A stretch of DNA of 64,000 bases from Cyclobacteriaceae bacterium. Its GTDB lineage: Bacteria; Bacteroidota; Bacteroidia; Cytophagales; Cyclobacteriaceae. The translations under genes were made by a program, and so were the position numbers. The DNA lies in assembly GCA_026003355.1 (NCBI GenBank), contig BPHC01000012.1, positions 17,053 to 81,052 of the forward strand, given 5' to 3'. The notes under the pieces are model-generated. The model saw only the letters and a program-made list of their open reading frames with translations, made no database searches and was not told the origin of the DNA. Positions 1 through 9,981 of the stretch are shown here, one piece after another; position 1 is the stretch's first letter, and each line of letters begins with the position of its first letter.

Positions 1-148
1 GTTAAAAAAAATTTAAATGGCTGTTTGCGCCAATAACGCGGTTTGCAGTTTAATTTCAATGATTTGTCTTTTGCACACGATTGTTAGTTGATTAAATTTT
101 TCGTCAGGCTAAAACTTGTTGCCCGGTACTTGCGTTGATTATCCTTAC

Positions 149-865
149 ATGCTTCTTTTCTTAATCTCCAATGTGGCGGGGATTGGTTTCGTGCTGCTTT
201 CTGCCTTCGTTTTCGGTATAGCCTTCAAACAACTAAAAATTAGTTTTAATCGTGCCGGTATGGCCGGTTCGGGCAGGCAGCTGCGCATGCGCATAACGGC
301 CGTTATGGGTATCTGGCTGCTTGTAGTGATCGCTTTGTCGTTCAATAAAGTTCTGGTGCAGGAGCATTGGATTATATTGGCATTGGTACTGCTTCCGCTT
401 CTATTAACCGGCATCATTGTTTTTTCTCCCGGTACGGCCGCATGGCTGAAACACATTCCTTTATCTGGACTTACGTACATGCAAAGCCTGCGGGTAGTGG
501 TTGCCCTGTTGTTGTGGATGTTGTTTTTAAACAACTGCTTGCCGGTTCATCTTACTTTTGAAGGAAAAAATTTCGATGTGCTGGCTGGTTTAACCGCACC
601 GGTAGTGGCGCTTACGCTTACGCGGAACAAAATTGTAATGGTTTTGTGGAATGTGTTTAGCCTTGCCATACTGCTTAATGTACTTATGCTGGTATTGCTG
701 TCTGCGCCCGGCAGTTTAAGGCTTTTTCCGGCCGGGCCGGGCACGGGTCTAATGCTTAAATTTCCTTACCTTTTGTTACCGGCGTTTTTAATTCCATTCT
801 TCATCATGGTTCATCTGCTTTCCCTGCGTAAACTGTTTGGCAACGGCCAGGACCAGCATTACTAA
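149..865 (+). CDS. Unrecognised multi-pass membrane protein
   Basis: About 238 residues from the ATG at 149; a TTG at 116 in the same frame would add eleven residues and is less likely because the hydrophobic N-terminal segment begins at the ATG. Around six or seven hydrophobic stretches are visible (starting near residues 1, 50, 75, 115, 170 and 210), with short basic loops such as the Arg/Lys-rich one near residue 35-48. I see no catalytic motif and no family I recognise. It converges on the aminopeptidase gene, overlapping its stop by four bases, so it is a separate transcript. Integral inner-membrane location is inferred from hydrophobicity only. Confidence 0.65.
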   Translation: MLLFLISNVAGIGFVLLSAFVFGIAFKQLKISFNRAGMAGSGRQLRMRITAVMGIWLLVVIALSFNKVLVQEHWIILALVLLPLLLTGIIVFSPGTAAWLKHIPLSGLTYMQSLRVVVALLLWMLFLNNCLPVHLTFEGKNFDVLAGLTAPVVALTLTRNKIVMVLWNVFSLAILLNVLMLVLLSAPGSLRLFPAGPGTGLMLKFPYLLLPAFLIPFFIMVHLLSLRKLFGNGQDQHY

Positions 866-2328
866 TTTTTTCCCGTCTTAAGCGGAGGCAATTCAAAGTT
901 GTCGAGCACGCTGGGTTGCTGCATGGTGGCTTCTATTTCTTCGGGCCGGCGCGGAGCATAGTGCGAAAGGAGCTCGCATCCGGTTTTGGTTACCAGGAAA
1001 TCGTCTTCTATGCGCACGGCAATTCCCCACCATTTCGGGTCGGCCTGGCTGTTTTCGGGAATGTAGATACCCGGTTCAATGGTAATTACCATATTTTGTT
1101 CCAGCCGGCCGTAGGTGCCGCGGTCGTGTACATCCAGGCCGATATGATGGCAGCAACCGTGGGGATAGTACAGATGCCTGTCATCTTCCTTTTCAATGAT
1201 TTTCAGTTCAACCAGGCCTTTGTTAATAACTTTTCGGGTGGCTTCGTACAGGTCGTTAAACGAAGCACCGGCGCGGCAAATTTGCATGGCTGCTTCCTGA
1301 GCGGCCAGCACCAGGTTGTAAATTTGTTTTTGCGCGTCAGAAAATTTACCGCCAACGGGTATGGTGCGCGTTACATCGGCTGTATAGCCATGGTATTCGG
1401 CACCGAGGTCCATTAAAATCAACTCTTTCGGGTTAAGCGCGGGTTTGTAATTGTCAATATAATGCAGTATGCATCCGTTATGCCCGGCGCCCACAATTGA
1501 AGGATAGCCGGTATCTTCGGCCTGATACTTTTTGAAAATATACTCGTGCAATCCCTGCACTTCGCGTTCGCTCATACCAGGTTTCATGGCTTTCATTACT
1601 TCGGTCTGGGCTATGGCCGAAATCATAACCGCTTTGCGGAGCATTTCAATTTCTTCAGGGGTTTTAATGCCACGCAACTGGTTCATTATTTGTTCGAGCG
1701 TCTTGGTGTTAAGCCGGTTGGGTGCAGCTTCGGGCCGGATGGCTGTTTTGTCGGGGTAGCCGGCTTTCTTTTTGAACTGTTCTATAAGATTGTACAGGTC
1801 ACCCGGGTCGGAGGGGTCATCGCGCACATCATTATGAAAATCGAAAAATAAAATCTGACTGAATTTACTAAAGTCAACCGGAAAGTTTTCAAATTCATTG
1901 TTGTTCAGCACCCATTCAAAGCCCAGTTGTTCGCGTACGCCGGTGGTACCCAGCCTGCGGCCCGTCCACATTTCGCGAATGGGGTTGCGGGGTTGCACAA
2001 AAATCAGCTCATCGAACACTGTGTTATCGGGGCCCTGTTGTTTGTCTTTAAAGATAAGCAAAACCGCATGGGGCTCGCGATAACCGGTAAGATAATAAAA
2101 GTCGGGGTCCTGATGATACACATAGTCCACGTCATTGCTGCGGTTGCGCACAGCATTGGCAAAGAAAACCGCCACTGAATTGGGCGGAAGTTTTTCGCGC
2201 ACCTTTTGCCGTCGTTCGCGATGCCATTCAGCGGGCAAAAAGTCGGTGGGTTTGCTCGCTTGCTGAGCCGGCAGATAGCCGGAAAGCATCGAAAACAAAA
2301 CCAGAACCAGCGACTTCTTCATAAGCAT
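862..2328 (-). CDS. Secreted Xaa-Pro aminopeptidase (M24B family)
   Basis: 488 residues. A signal peptide (MKKS then a hydrophobic core ending near AQQ) is followed by an aminopeptidase P N-terminal domain (about residues 30-170) and an M24 pita-bread metallopeptidase domain (about 220-460). The dinuclear metal ligands are visible: Asp in MDLGAEYHGYTADVTR (two Asp), His in HHIGLDVHD, Glu in TIEPGIYIP and Glu in VRIEDDFLV. The family removes an N-terminal residue preceding proline; export suggests use on periplasmic or external peptides. The start may be two codons later at the second Met. It is divergent from the serine hydrolase at 2425 with a 96-bp gap that must hold both promoters. Confidence 0.92.
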   Translation of the reverse strand: MLMKKSLVLVLFSMLSGYLPAQQASKPTDFLPAEWHRERRQKVREKLPPNSVAVFFANAVRNRSNDVDYVYHQDPDFYYLTGYREPHAVLLIFKDKQQGPDNTVFDELIFVQPRNPIREMWTGRRLGTTGVREQLGFEWVLNNNEFENFPVDFSKFSQILFFDFHNDVRDDPSDPGDLYNLIEQFKKKAGYPDKTAIRPEAAPNRLNTKTLEQIMNQLRGIKTPEEIEMLRKAVMISAIAQTEVMKAMKPGMSEREVQGLHEYIFKKYQAEDTGYPSIVGAGHNGCILHYIDNYKPALNPKELILMDLGAEYHGYTADVTRTIPVGGKFSDAQKQIYNLVLAAQEAAMQICRAGASFNDLYEATRKVINKGLVELKIIEKEDDRHLYYPHGCCHHIGLDVHDRGTYGRLEQNMVITIEPGIYIPENSQADPKWWGIAVRIEDDFLVTKTGCELLSHYAPRRPEEIEATMQQPSVLDNFELPPLKTGKN

Positions 2329-2424
2329 TTTTATTTGTTTAAAGAAACAACAAAAACACCAACCTTACCAAGTTTCTTTTTGCAGCCGGTAAAAATTTGC
2401 TTACTTACCTGAAAAAGACCGGGC

Positions 2425-4239
2425 ATGAATGTAAAATGGTTTACCCTGTTATGTGTTGCATGTGCCGCACAAATCCTGGCTCAAAATAAGGCCGGTAAAC
2501 CCGATAAATCCCTGGCCGGACTGGATGCCGAGCTTGCACAACTGACTGAAAAGTGGCATGCTGCCGGCTTTGCCGTGGCCATAGTAAAAAAAGATAAGGT
2601 AATTTATGCAAAAGGCTTTGGATACCGCAATCTTGAAAAGAAGTTGCCGGTTACACCTCACACCCAGTTTGCAGTTGGATCGTGCACCAAAGCGTTTACC
2701 TGTGCACTGCTGGGCCTGTTAAGGGAAGATAAAAAGCTTCAGTTTGACGAGAGCCCCATTCAATATATACCCGAACTTCGTTTCAGCAAGCCCGAAATGA
2801 ACAACCTCATTACCATACGCGATTTAATGACCCATAGAACCGGTTTACCACGCCATGACTACAGCTGGTATTTATTTCCGGCATATTCACGCGACAGCCT
2901 GGTGATGCGCATTGCACACCAGGAGCCCTTTGCAGCAGTAAGGGAAAAGTATTACTACAATAACTTTATGTTTTTGCTGCAGGGCGTTATTGCCGAAAGA
3001 CTTACCGGCAAAAGTTGGGAAGAGAACATAAGCAGCTTCTTTTTCGAGCCATTACAAATGAAGAGCTCCACCACCACTATTGACGGGCTTCGCAAGGGCG
3101 CAGAAGCGGCCACGGGTTATGCCGTTAAAAACAAAACAACCATAGAAAAGATGGACTACTATGATATTGCCGGCATGGGCCCGGCCGGCAGCATAAACAG
3201 TTCGGTAACCGAAATGGCCAACTGGGTAATAACCTGGATTAATGGCGGCAGGCTTAACGGAAAACAAATCCTGCCCGAAGGTTATGTAAAAGAGGCCATC
3301 AGCTCGCATACGGTGGTAAATGCCAGCCCTCCCGACAAGGAAACCCCCGATATACTTATGGGCAACTACGGCTATGGCTGGTTCATTTCAGCCTACAAGG
3401 GGCATTACCGCGTTGAACACGGTGGTAACATTGACGGCTTTTCGGCCAACGTTAGCTTCTTTCCTTCCGACAGCATTGGTATTGTGGTGTTAACCAACCA
3501 AAACGGCTCGGTGCTGCCATCTCTGGTAAGAAACCTTGTTGCCGACCGCATGCTCGGGCTAAAACGCACCGACTGGAACAGCTATTATTCCAAACGTATG
3601 GAAGACGCAGAAAAACAACAGGAAGCCGCCAAAAAAGCTGCCCGTTCTGCACAGAAAAATAATACCCGTTATTCGCACAGTCTCTATGAATATGCCGGAA
3701 CCTATTATCATCCCGGTTACGGAACATTTAATTTAACGGCAGAGCGGGATTCGCTCTTTGCCAAAACCAAACATAAAACGTTTTGGCTTAAACACTATCA
3801 TTATGATGTGTTTATTCCATACGAAAAGCATAAAGGAAAAATTGATACAACCGCCAGCATAAACTTCCGGTTTAATTTTATTACAGATGAAAATGGCGAC
3901 ATTGCCTCTGCCCTTATTAAACTTGAACCGGCTGTTGACGCTCTTGAGTTTAAGCGCACCCCGCTTAAGACAGAAGTGAACCGTGAGGTATTAACCAGAT
4001 ACACCGGCGAATACGAACTGCCCGGTGTAACCGTCCGCTTTTACCTGAAAGGACAGGAAGCCATTCTGTACCTGCTTGTACCCGGCCAGCCGGAATACGA
4101 ACTGATTCCCATCGGCAAAAACATGTTCGCCATAAAAGGCCTGGACGGCTTTAAGGTGCAATTTACTGAGGCTGCAGACAACATAACCGAGGCAGCATTT
4201 ATACAACCTAACGGTACCTTTGTTGCAAAAAGAAAATAG
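2425..4239 (+). CDS. Exported serine hydrolase, class C beta-lactamase fold
   Basis: 604 residues with a cleavable signal peptide ending near residue 20 (AQILAQ). The beta-lactamase/transpeptidase-like domain covers about 30-375: the nucleophile motif S-x-x-K is SCTK at 86-89, a Tyr-Asn-Asn follows in KYYYNN, and the third motif is HGG in VEHGGNIDG. The C-terminal third (about 420-604) holds two lipocalin-like beta modules of the type found in DUF3471-containing esterases. Members are esterases, D-amino-acid peptidases or PBP4-like enzymes; substrate cannot be read from sequence. It converges on a second serine hydrolase at 4255, only 15 bp between stops. Confidence 0.9.
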   Translation: MNVKWFTLLCVACAAQILAQNKAGKPDKSLAGLDAELAQLTEKWHAAGFAVAIVKKDKVIYAKGFGYRNLEKKLPVTPHTQFAVGSCTKAFTCALLGLLREDKKLQFDESPIQYIPELRFSKPEMNNLITIRDLMTHRTGLPRHDYSWYLFPAYSRDSLVMRIAHQEPFAAVREKYYYNNFMFLLQGVIAERLTGKSWEENISSFFFEPLQMKSSTTTIDGLRKGAEAATGYAVKNKTTIEKMDYYDIAGMGPAGSINSSVTEMANWVITWINGGRLNGKQILPEGYVKEAISSHTVVNASPPDKETPDILMGNYGYGWFISAYKGHYRVEHGGNIDGFSANVSFFPSDSIGIVVLTNQNGSVLPSLVRNLVADRMLGLKRTDWNSYYSKRMEDAEKQQEAAKKAARSAQKNNTRYSHSLYEYAGTYYHPGYGTFNLTAERDSLFAKTKHKTFWLKHYHYDVFIPYEKHKGKIDTTASINFRFNFITDENGDIASALIKLEPAVDALEFKRTPLKTEVNREVLTRYTGEYELPGVTVRFYLKGQEAILYLLVPGQPEYELIPIGKNMFAIKGLDGFKVQFTEAADNITEAAFIQPNGTFVAKRK

Positions 4240-4254
4240 AAATCTGGCTTCAGG

Positions 4255-5751
4255 CTACTTAACCCGTACAAACTCCATAGAACCCAGCCTGGCCTGTTTT
4301 ATTTTTCCATCGGCCGAGAAGTCGAATATAAGGTTTTGCCTGCCATACCATTTCTTGTCATACCAACCCCGAAATACATCATAATGCCAGTGCTGCATCC
4401 GGGCTTTGATAAATTTGTTTAGTTCAATAATCAACTCATCGCCTTCGTAGGTAACAACCAGTTCGCCATAAAGCGGACTTACATACTTTCCGGCATAGGC
4501 TGGCATAGGCAACGAAGGTTGTGTATTGGGTATGCGTTTGCTTTCAAAATCAGCAATCTGCTTTTGGTTTACCGCTTCTATACTGTCGTATAACTTCTTG
4601 AAGTCAAGGCTCCAATCGCGGTTTCCGCCCAGGGCAAAGATGTCGAAAGCTTTGTACATCAGGGCATGGCGCAGCTCGGCATGGTCCTGATTGCCAAACA
4701 CATAGAGTCCCAGTTTTTCTTCGGGCAGCTGGGCATGAAGGGCAATGGCTCCTGCCAGGCTACCGGTATGAAAGTTTACTTTTCTGCCCTTGTAATCGTG
4801 CTGAAACCAGCCCAGACCGTAGGTAGTCCAGTTGGGTTTTGTTAGCCGGGCAGTGGGGTAAAACTGTTCAGCAGGAACGATTACCTGTGGTTTAAACAAC
4901 TCCATCCATGTTTTTGGTGTTAACAGGCGTCCGCCATTGTATTTGGCACTGTCCAGCATGCACTGTACCCATTTGGCAATGTCATCCGCACACGACCACA
5001 CGCTGCCAGCAGCGCCCACTGCATCGGCACTGGTATGCTCAATGACCTGTATTTTTCCTTCAATTTTAAAGTGGGGCTTTGCGTGGTTTGCATCGGCCAT
5101 TGCTTCATGCAAAAACGGGAAAGTACGGTTCATACCCAGCGGCTTAAACAGGCGTTCGCGCATAAACTCATGCCAGGGTTTTCCGCTTACCCTGTGTATT
5201 ACTTCACCCGCAGCCACATACATAATGTTTTGGTAAATAAAACCCCCGCGCAGGCTGTACGATGGGGGCACCTGCCGCATTTTGCGAAGCACTTCTTCGG
5301 TTGAAATGTTCATAGCTCCCCACAGAAAGTCGGCATTGCCCACGCCCGAGTTATGGGTAAAAAGGTCGCGGATGCGCAGCTCGCGTGTAACGTAGGGGTC
5401 GTACAACTGAAATTCAGGCAGATGTTTATACACCGGGTCGTCCCAGCTAACTTTACCCTCATCCACCAGCATGCCCATGCAGGCGGCCGTCATGGCCTTT
5501 GTGGTCGAGGCGCAGGCAAATAGGGTATTTGGGTTTACTGCAGCGGGTTCATTCAGTTGCCGTACGCCATAACCCCTGGCCAGCAACACGCGGCCATCTT
5601 TTACAACCACCACAGCCAGGCCGGGCATCTGCCAGTCGGCCATGCCCTTCAGGATATATGCCTCCAATTCCTGAACTTTTTTATCAGTTGCAGCGGGTTT
5701 TTTCTGCGCCAGGATTGTACCAGCAAGCAGAAACAAAACAATAAATCGCAT
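4255..5751 (-). CDS. Exported serine hydrolase, class C beta-lactamase fold
   Basis: About 498 residues if translation starts at the Met before RFIVLFLLAG (5751), which gives a normal signal peptide; an upstream in-frame Met at 5799 would place 16 polar residues before it and is less likely. Motifs: S-x-x-K as STTK, Tyr-Gln-Asn in IYQNIMYV, and HTG in FHTGSLAGA replacing the KTG box. The C-terminal 100 residues form a DUF3471-like beta domain, as in the convergent neighbour, to which it is related but clearly diverged. Likely a periplasmic esterase or peptidase; substrate unknown. Confidence 0.88.
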   Translation of the reverse strand: MRFIVLFLLAGTILAQKKPAATDKKVQELEAYILKGMADWQMPGLAVVVVKDGRVLLARGYGVRQLNEPAAVNPNTLFACASTTKAMTAACMGMLVDEGKVSWDDPVYKHLPEFQLYDPYVTRELRIRDLFTHNSGVGNADFLWGAMNISTEEVLRKMRQVPPSYSLRGGFIYQNIMYVAAGEVIHRVSGKPWHEFMRERLFKPLGMNRTFPFLHEAMADANHAKPHFKIEGKIQVIEHTSADAVGAAGSVWSCADDIAKWVQCMLDSAKYNGGRLLTPKTWMELFKPQVIVPAEQFYPTARLTKPNWTTYGLGWFQHDYKGRKVNFHTGSLAGAIALHAQLPEEKLGLYVFGNQDHAELRHALMYKAFDIFALGGNRDWSLDFKKLYDSIEAVNQKQIADFESKRIPNTQPSLPMPAYAGKYVSPLYGELVVTYEGDELIIELNKFIKARMQHWHYDVFRGWYDKKWYGRQNLIFDFSADGKIKQARLGSMEFVRVK

Positions 5752-5859
5752 AGCAGTTAAGTTTCGGATAAGCTTAGGCAAAACTGCCCAAATGTTCAAC
5801 TTAAATTAATTAAACCGGATGGAATTGACTGACTTTGTTCAATTGCGTGTTTCCTGAGG

Positions 5860-6372
5860 TTAAAGTTTTTTTTCCATTACCATAAACTCAAGTGGTTTTC
5901 TGGGGGTACCATAGCGGGGATCGGTAAAGGCAAAGGGCCTGCGCTGGCCGGTATCGGCATAGCCCTGTCGTTCATACCAGGCAATGAGCTCGGTCCGATC
6001 GGTAAGCACCTGCATATAAACCGACAGACATTGTTGCTGGCGGGCATATTCCTCAGCTGCCCACATGAGCTTTTTGCCAACGCCTCTCTTCTGGCAGGCG
6101 GGTTTAACGGTAAGCATGCCCAGATACAGCCTGTTGCCTTCTTTGCGCAGCTCCACGCAGCCTATGATTTCGCCCTGATCAACGCATTTCAGAATCACGC
6201 TTCCGGGGCTTTCAATTATCTTGCGCAACAAGTCGGCATCGGTGCGCGTGCCATCAATCAGGTCGGCCTCGGTAGTCCAGCCCTGGCGGCCGGTATTGCC
6301 CCGGTAGGCTGAATTTACCAGGTTGCTCAGGCTTTCGGCATCCTGGGGTGTTGCAGGTAAAATTGCATTCAT
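5860..6372 (-). CDS. GNAT family N-acetyltransferase
   Basis: 170 residues, cytosolic. The acetyl-CoA binding motif A is visible as LGMLTVKPACQKRGVGKKL (a Q-K-R-G-V-G variant of Q/RxxGxG/A) about residues 85-105, followed by helix alpha-3 and the C-terminal segment with YERQGY typical of GNAT motif B. The acetyl acceptor is not predictable. It is a single gene between two units and has its own promoter region of about 75 bp. Confidence 0.88.
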   Translation of the reverse strand: MNAILPATPQDAESLSNLVNSAYRGNTGRQGWTTEADLIDGTRTDADLLRKIIESPGSVILKCVDQGEIIGCVELRKEGNRLYLGMLTVKPACQKRGVGKKLMWAAEEYARQQQCLSVYMQVLTDRTELIAWYERQGYADTGQRRPFAFTDPRYGTPRKPLEFMVMEKKL

Positions 6373-6478
6373 TCTATTTAAAAAATATCCTTCAGGATTT
6401 CGTTAAAATACAAAGAATATATGGCAATGGCGCAAATCAAAGGCAGCCGTGTTGGTAAAATTTTCTAACTTCAACCCT

Positions 6479-7735
6479 ATGAAAGGAGCCGTTATTTTCT
6501 TAACTGTACTTACCCTGTTTGCCTGCTGCAGCAAAAAAAATGATTCGCCCATCGTCTGGAAGTCGATTGAAAAAGAACTTCAGGAGCGGCTTATTCTGGC
6601 CGAAGACGGTGAAACCATTGAACTGCCCGAAGGTCATTACATGTTTACCCGAACATTGAGCCTGGACGGCAAGAAAAGGGTTACGCTCAGGGGCAAAGGT
6701 ATGGACAAAACCATACTGTCGTGGAAAAACCAAACCGAAGGAGCGCAGGGTTTATTAATAAGCAATGGCTATAACATTAAGCTGGAAGATTTTACCATTG
6801 AAGATGCAAAAGGCGATAACCTGAAAGTAAACGACACAAACGGCATTATTCTGCGCAGAATTCGCTCGCAGTGGTCGGGCGGGCCCAAAACCGAAAACGG
6901 AGCCTATGCACTATATCCGGTGTTATGTACCCGTGTACTTATTGAAGAATGTGTTGCCATGGGCTCTTCGGATGCGGGCATTTATGTGGGGCAGTCAGAC
7001 ACCGTTGTCATACGAAAAAACAAAGCGTACTGGAATGTGGCCGGAATTGAAGCCGAAAATTCGAAGTATGTAGAAATTTACAACAACGAAGTCTACGAAA
7101 ATACAGGAGGGATTTTGGTATTCGATCTGCCCGGCCTTACCCGCTACGGGCACTCCACAAAAGTGTACAACAACATCATCCGCGATAACAACCACCCCAA
7201 CTTTGCACAGAAGGGCAACATTGTGGCTACCATTCCGCCTGGCTCGGGCCTTATGATACTGGCCACTCACGATGCCGAAATAAGCTACAATGAAATACAC
7301 AACAACAAAACGGCAGGGCTGGCCATAGTGAGTTATGAACTGGTTGCCGCCTTGAGCGAAGGACAGGAAGATGCTCCCGGCGCGGTGGCGGGCGTGCAAA
7401 CCGTGAATAACAACTTTCGGCAGGACACCCTGTACAATCCTTATCCGTACCGAATACGCATTCTGCGAAACACCTTTGCCAACAAGCACTGGTTCCCCAG
7501 CTTGAACAATGAGGTGGGTAAATTGCTGGCGTGGAAATCATTCCTTAACCCGCCCGACATTGTATTTGATGGTATAACCGACCCGAAACGCGAAGACCCT
7601 GAAATATGCCTGGGCGACAACGGAAAGATTACGTTTATTAACCTGGATGCTGCCAACAACTTTAAAAATCTTTCGAAAAATCCAGCACCGTTTGAATGTT
7701 TTAAAAGAAACCCTTATCTGGACATGAAGCTGTAA
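6479..7735 (+). CDS. Parallel beta-helix lipoprotein
   Basis: 418 residues from the ATG at 6479; the TTG at 6449 gives a poorer N-terminus. A lipoprotein signal peptide ends in TLFACCS. The rest shows repeated short beta strands with Asn and Gly turns (NNKTAGLAI, YNNEVYENTGG, RKNKAYWNVAG), the right-handed parallel beta-helix seen in NosD and pectate-lyase-like proteins. It matches the family that is repeatedly found next to a diheme cytochrome c of the SO2930 type. Here the two genes overlap: the stop TAA shares its last A with the ATG of the cytochrome gene, indicating translational coupling. Function of the pair is unknown. Confidence 0.85.
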   Translation: MKGAVIFLTVLTLFACCSKKNDSPIVWKSIEKELQERLILAEDGETIELPEGHYMFTRTLSLDGKKRVTLRGKGMDKTILSWKNQTEGAQGLLISNGYNIKLEDFTIEDAKGDNLKVNDTNGIILRRIRSQWSGGPKTENGAYALYPVLCTRVLIEECVAMGSSDAGIYVGQSDTVVIRKNKAYWNVAGIEAENSKYVEIYNNEVYENTGGILVFDLPGLTRYGHSTKVYNNIIRDNNHPNFAQKGNIVATIPPGSGLMILATHDAEISYNEIHNNKTAGLAIVSYELVAALSEGQEDAPGAVAGVQTVNNNFRQDTLYNPYPYRIRILRNTFANKHWFPSLNNEVGKLLAWKSFLNPPDIVFDGITDPKREDPEICLGDNGKITFINLDAANNFKNLSKNPAPFECFKRNPYLDMKL

Positions 7736-8799
7736 TGTACAGGCGTGCACTTTATATTTTACTGCTGGCAGCGGCTGGCTGCTCAACCAAAAGGGAAGAG
7801 CCGGTTCACATTACGGAGGAGGCCCTTCCGCCTCCAACCGGTTATTTACTGCCCGGCAGGGAAAAGTTATCCGAATATGGCTTTTTCAACGGAGTACTCA
7901 GCCGGCTTCAGCCCGCAGATAACGTATTTCCTTACGAACTTAATGCTCCGTTATTCAGCGATTATGCCTTCAAAAAACGGTTCATTTATCTGCCACCGGG
8001 AACAGCCATAACCTATCATCCAAACGATGTATTTGAGTTTCCTGAGGGAACAATTATTATCAAGCATTTTTATTATCCGGCCGACTTCCGCAAGCCCGAT
8101 GAAAACATCCGCATTCTGGAAACACGCCTGCTGGTGCTGGAGGGCGGCACCTGGAAGGCCCTGCCCTACGTGTGGAACAATGAGCAAACCGAAGCCTTTC
8201 TGGAAGTTGCGGGGCACCAGACCCACGTACAGTGGACTCACCATAACGGCACCGTTCGTTCGGTAAACTATGCCGTGCCCAACATGAATCAATGCAAAAA
8301 CTGCCATCTGCGCGGAGATAAAATTTTCCCCATCGGTCCGCTGGCAAGGCAGCTTAATAAAACCGTTAACGGCAAAAATCAGCTGCTGCATCTGGCTTCG
8401 TTGGGAATACTGAAAAACCTGCCCCCCCTCCACCAGGTACCCATTCTTCCCGACTACGATGACCCCACCGCACCGCTGGATGCACGCGCCCGGGCCTGGC
8501 TGGAAGTCAATTGTGCCCACTGTCATCGCCCGGATGGTCCGGCCAAAACCAGCGGCCTGCACCTTACGGCCGACGTAATCCGTCCTTTTGAATTGGGTAT
8601 AGGTAAACCCCCTGTTGCCGCCGGACGCGGGTCGGGCGGGCTGGCGTACGATATTGTGCCTGGGCATCCGGAAAAATCCATTCTGTACTATCGCATTACT
8701 TCCACCGACCCCGGAATAATGATGCCAGAACTGGGTAAAAAACTTGTTCATGAAGAAGGCGTGGCGCTTATTCGCGATTGGATATCCTCCCTAAAATAA
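7735..8799 (+). CDS. Diheme c-type cytochrome lipoprotein (SO2930-type)
   Basis: 354 residues with a lipoprotein signal ending in AAAGCS. Two haem-binding CxxCH motifs are visible: CKNCH (about residue 186) and CAHCH (about 260), and downstream Met residues (IMMPELGKK) could be axial ligands. The N-terminal half is family-specific (FNGVLSRLQPA, PLFSDYAFKKRF). Overlap by one base with the beta-helix gene indicates an operon of two. Expected in the periplasm, attached to a membrane. It probably transfers electrons for an unidentified oxidation. Confidence 0.87.
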   Translation: MYRRALYILLLAAAGCSTKREEPVHITEEALPPPTGYLLPGREKLSEYGFFNGVLSRLQPADNVFPYELNAPLFSDYAFKKRFIYLPPGTAITYHPNDVFEFPEGTIIIKHFYYPADFRKPDENIRILETRLLVLEGGTWKALPYVWNNEQTEAFLEVAGHQTHVQWTHHNGTVRSVNYAVPNMNQCKNCHLRGDKIFPIGPLARQLNKTVNGKNQLLHLASLGILKNLPPLHQVPILPDYDDPTAPLDARARAWLEVNCAHCHRPDGPAKTSGLHLTADVIRPFELGIGKPPVAAGRGSGGLAYDIVPGHPEKSILYYRITSTDPGIMMPELGKKLVHEEGVALIRDWISSLK

Positions 8800-8802
8800 T
8801 AC

Positions 8803-9936
8803 ATGCAAAAACCACCCATCCGCTTTAACCGGCAGGAACTGGCCGGAGCCTTTGGCGACATCGGCACAGACTTCCCCCTTATCGTTGGCCTGATACTGGC
8901 GGCCGGTTTGAACACCCCTTCGGTATTGATTGTCTTTGGCCTTATGCAGGTACTTAGCGGTTTTCTGTACCGCATGCCCATGCCTGTACAACCTCTAAAA
9001 GCCATGGCCACACTGGTTATTGCCCAGAAAATTGCCGGCCCGGTTTTGCTGGGTGCCGGACTGGCCATTGGGGTTGTAATGCTGTTATTGTCGGCTACCG
9101 GCCTTTTAACCTGGCTGGGAAAGATTGTGCCCAAGCCAATTGTAAGAGGTATTCAGTTTGGCCTGGGGCTTAGCCTTTGCGGACTGGCTTTCCGGGAATA
9201 CATTCCGGCTATCGGAACAAATGGTTACCTGCTGGCAGGTGTGGCGTTTGTTATTGTTGTGCTGCTTTTGCAGAACCAAAAGTATCCGGCATCGCTGGCG
9301 GTAATTGTACTGGGCATGGGTTATGCGTTGTTTACAAACCTCCAGCCTGTTGTACTCATGCAATCGGCTGGTATTACGTTGCCACAGCCACATTGGCCCG
9401 GAGCGCCAAACATCTGGAAGGGCTTTCTGCTGCTGGCCATCCCGCAAATTCCGCTTTCGCTCAGCAACTCCATGCTCGCCACCCGCCAGGTTATTGAGGA
9501 TTTGTATCCTGAACGCCGCACCAGCCTAACAAAAATTGGCCTTACCTATGCAGCTATGAATCTCGTGTCTCCCCTGCTGGGAGGCATTCCGGTATGCCAC
9601 GGTGCCGGTGGCATGATGGGGCACTATACCTTTGGCGGTCGTACAGGGGGCTCGGTTATTATCTACGGCTCGTTATACATTTTGATCGGAATTTTTTTTG
9701 GTAACGGATTCGATGAAGTGATTAAGGCCTTTCCTTTGCCGGTTTTAGGCGTTATACTTCTGTTTGAAGGCCTGGCCCTGATCCGGTTGCTGCGCGACAC
9801 GGCCGGGGCTGACCGCCAATTCGGTTTGGCCCTGCTGGTGGGGCTCATGGCCTTTGGCCTGCCCTACGGCTTTGCGGTTGCCCTTGTGGCCGGGCTGGCC
9901 CTGTATTACCTGCCAAATTTGCGCACCGGCAGGTAA
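8803..9936 (+). CDS. Molybdate/sulfate transporter, MOT1-like (SulP-related)
   Basis: 377 residues with about ten hydrophobic segments and no STAS domain. Two motifs typical of the MOT1 family are present: GDIGTDFPLIVGLI near residue 19 and PMPVQPLKAMATL near residue 59, plus PVCHGAGGMMGHY around residue 265. The ATG lies 3 bp after the cytochrome stop, so it may be the third gene of that operon; the two products have no obvious shared role unless the cytochrome partner uses a molybdenum enzyme, which is speculation. Substrate could be molybdate or sulfate. Confidence 0.85.
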   Translation: MQKPPIRFNRQELAGAFGDIGTDFPLIVGLILAAGLNTPSVLIVFGLMQVLSGFLYRMPMPVQPLKAMATLVIAQKIAGPVLLGAGLAIGVVMLLLSATGLLTWLGKIVPKPIVRGIQFGLGLSLCGLAFREYIPAIGTNGYLLAGVAFVIVVLLLQNQKYPASLAVIVLGMGYALFTNLQPVVLMQSAGITLPQPHWPGAPNIWKGFLLLAIPQIPLSLSNSMLATRQVIEDLYPERRTSLTKIGLTYAAMNLVSPLLGGIPVCHGAGGMMGHYTFGGRTGGSVIIYGSLYILIGIFFGNGFDEVIKAFPLPVLGVILLFEGLALIRLLRDTAGADRQFGLALLVGLMAFGLPYGFAVALVAGLALYYLPNLRTGR

Positions 9937-9981
9937 TTGTTGCTCATTTTTATAACTTGAAAATTTTATAACCGGCCCAAC

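Noticed and set aside
7951..8751. 266-codon open frame antisense to the diheme cytochrome
   Set aside because: It mirrors the codon bias of the real gene, has no recognisable domain, and the plus-strand gene has clear haem motifs.
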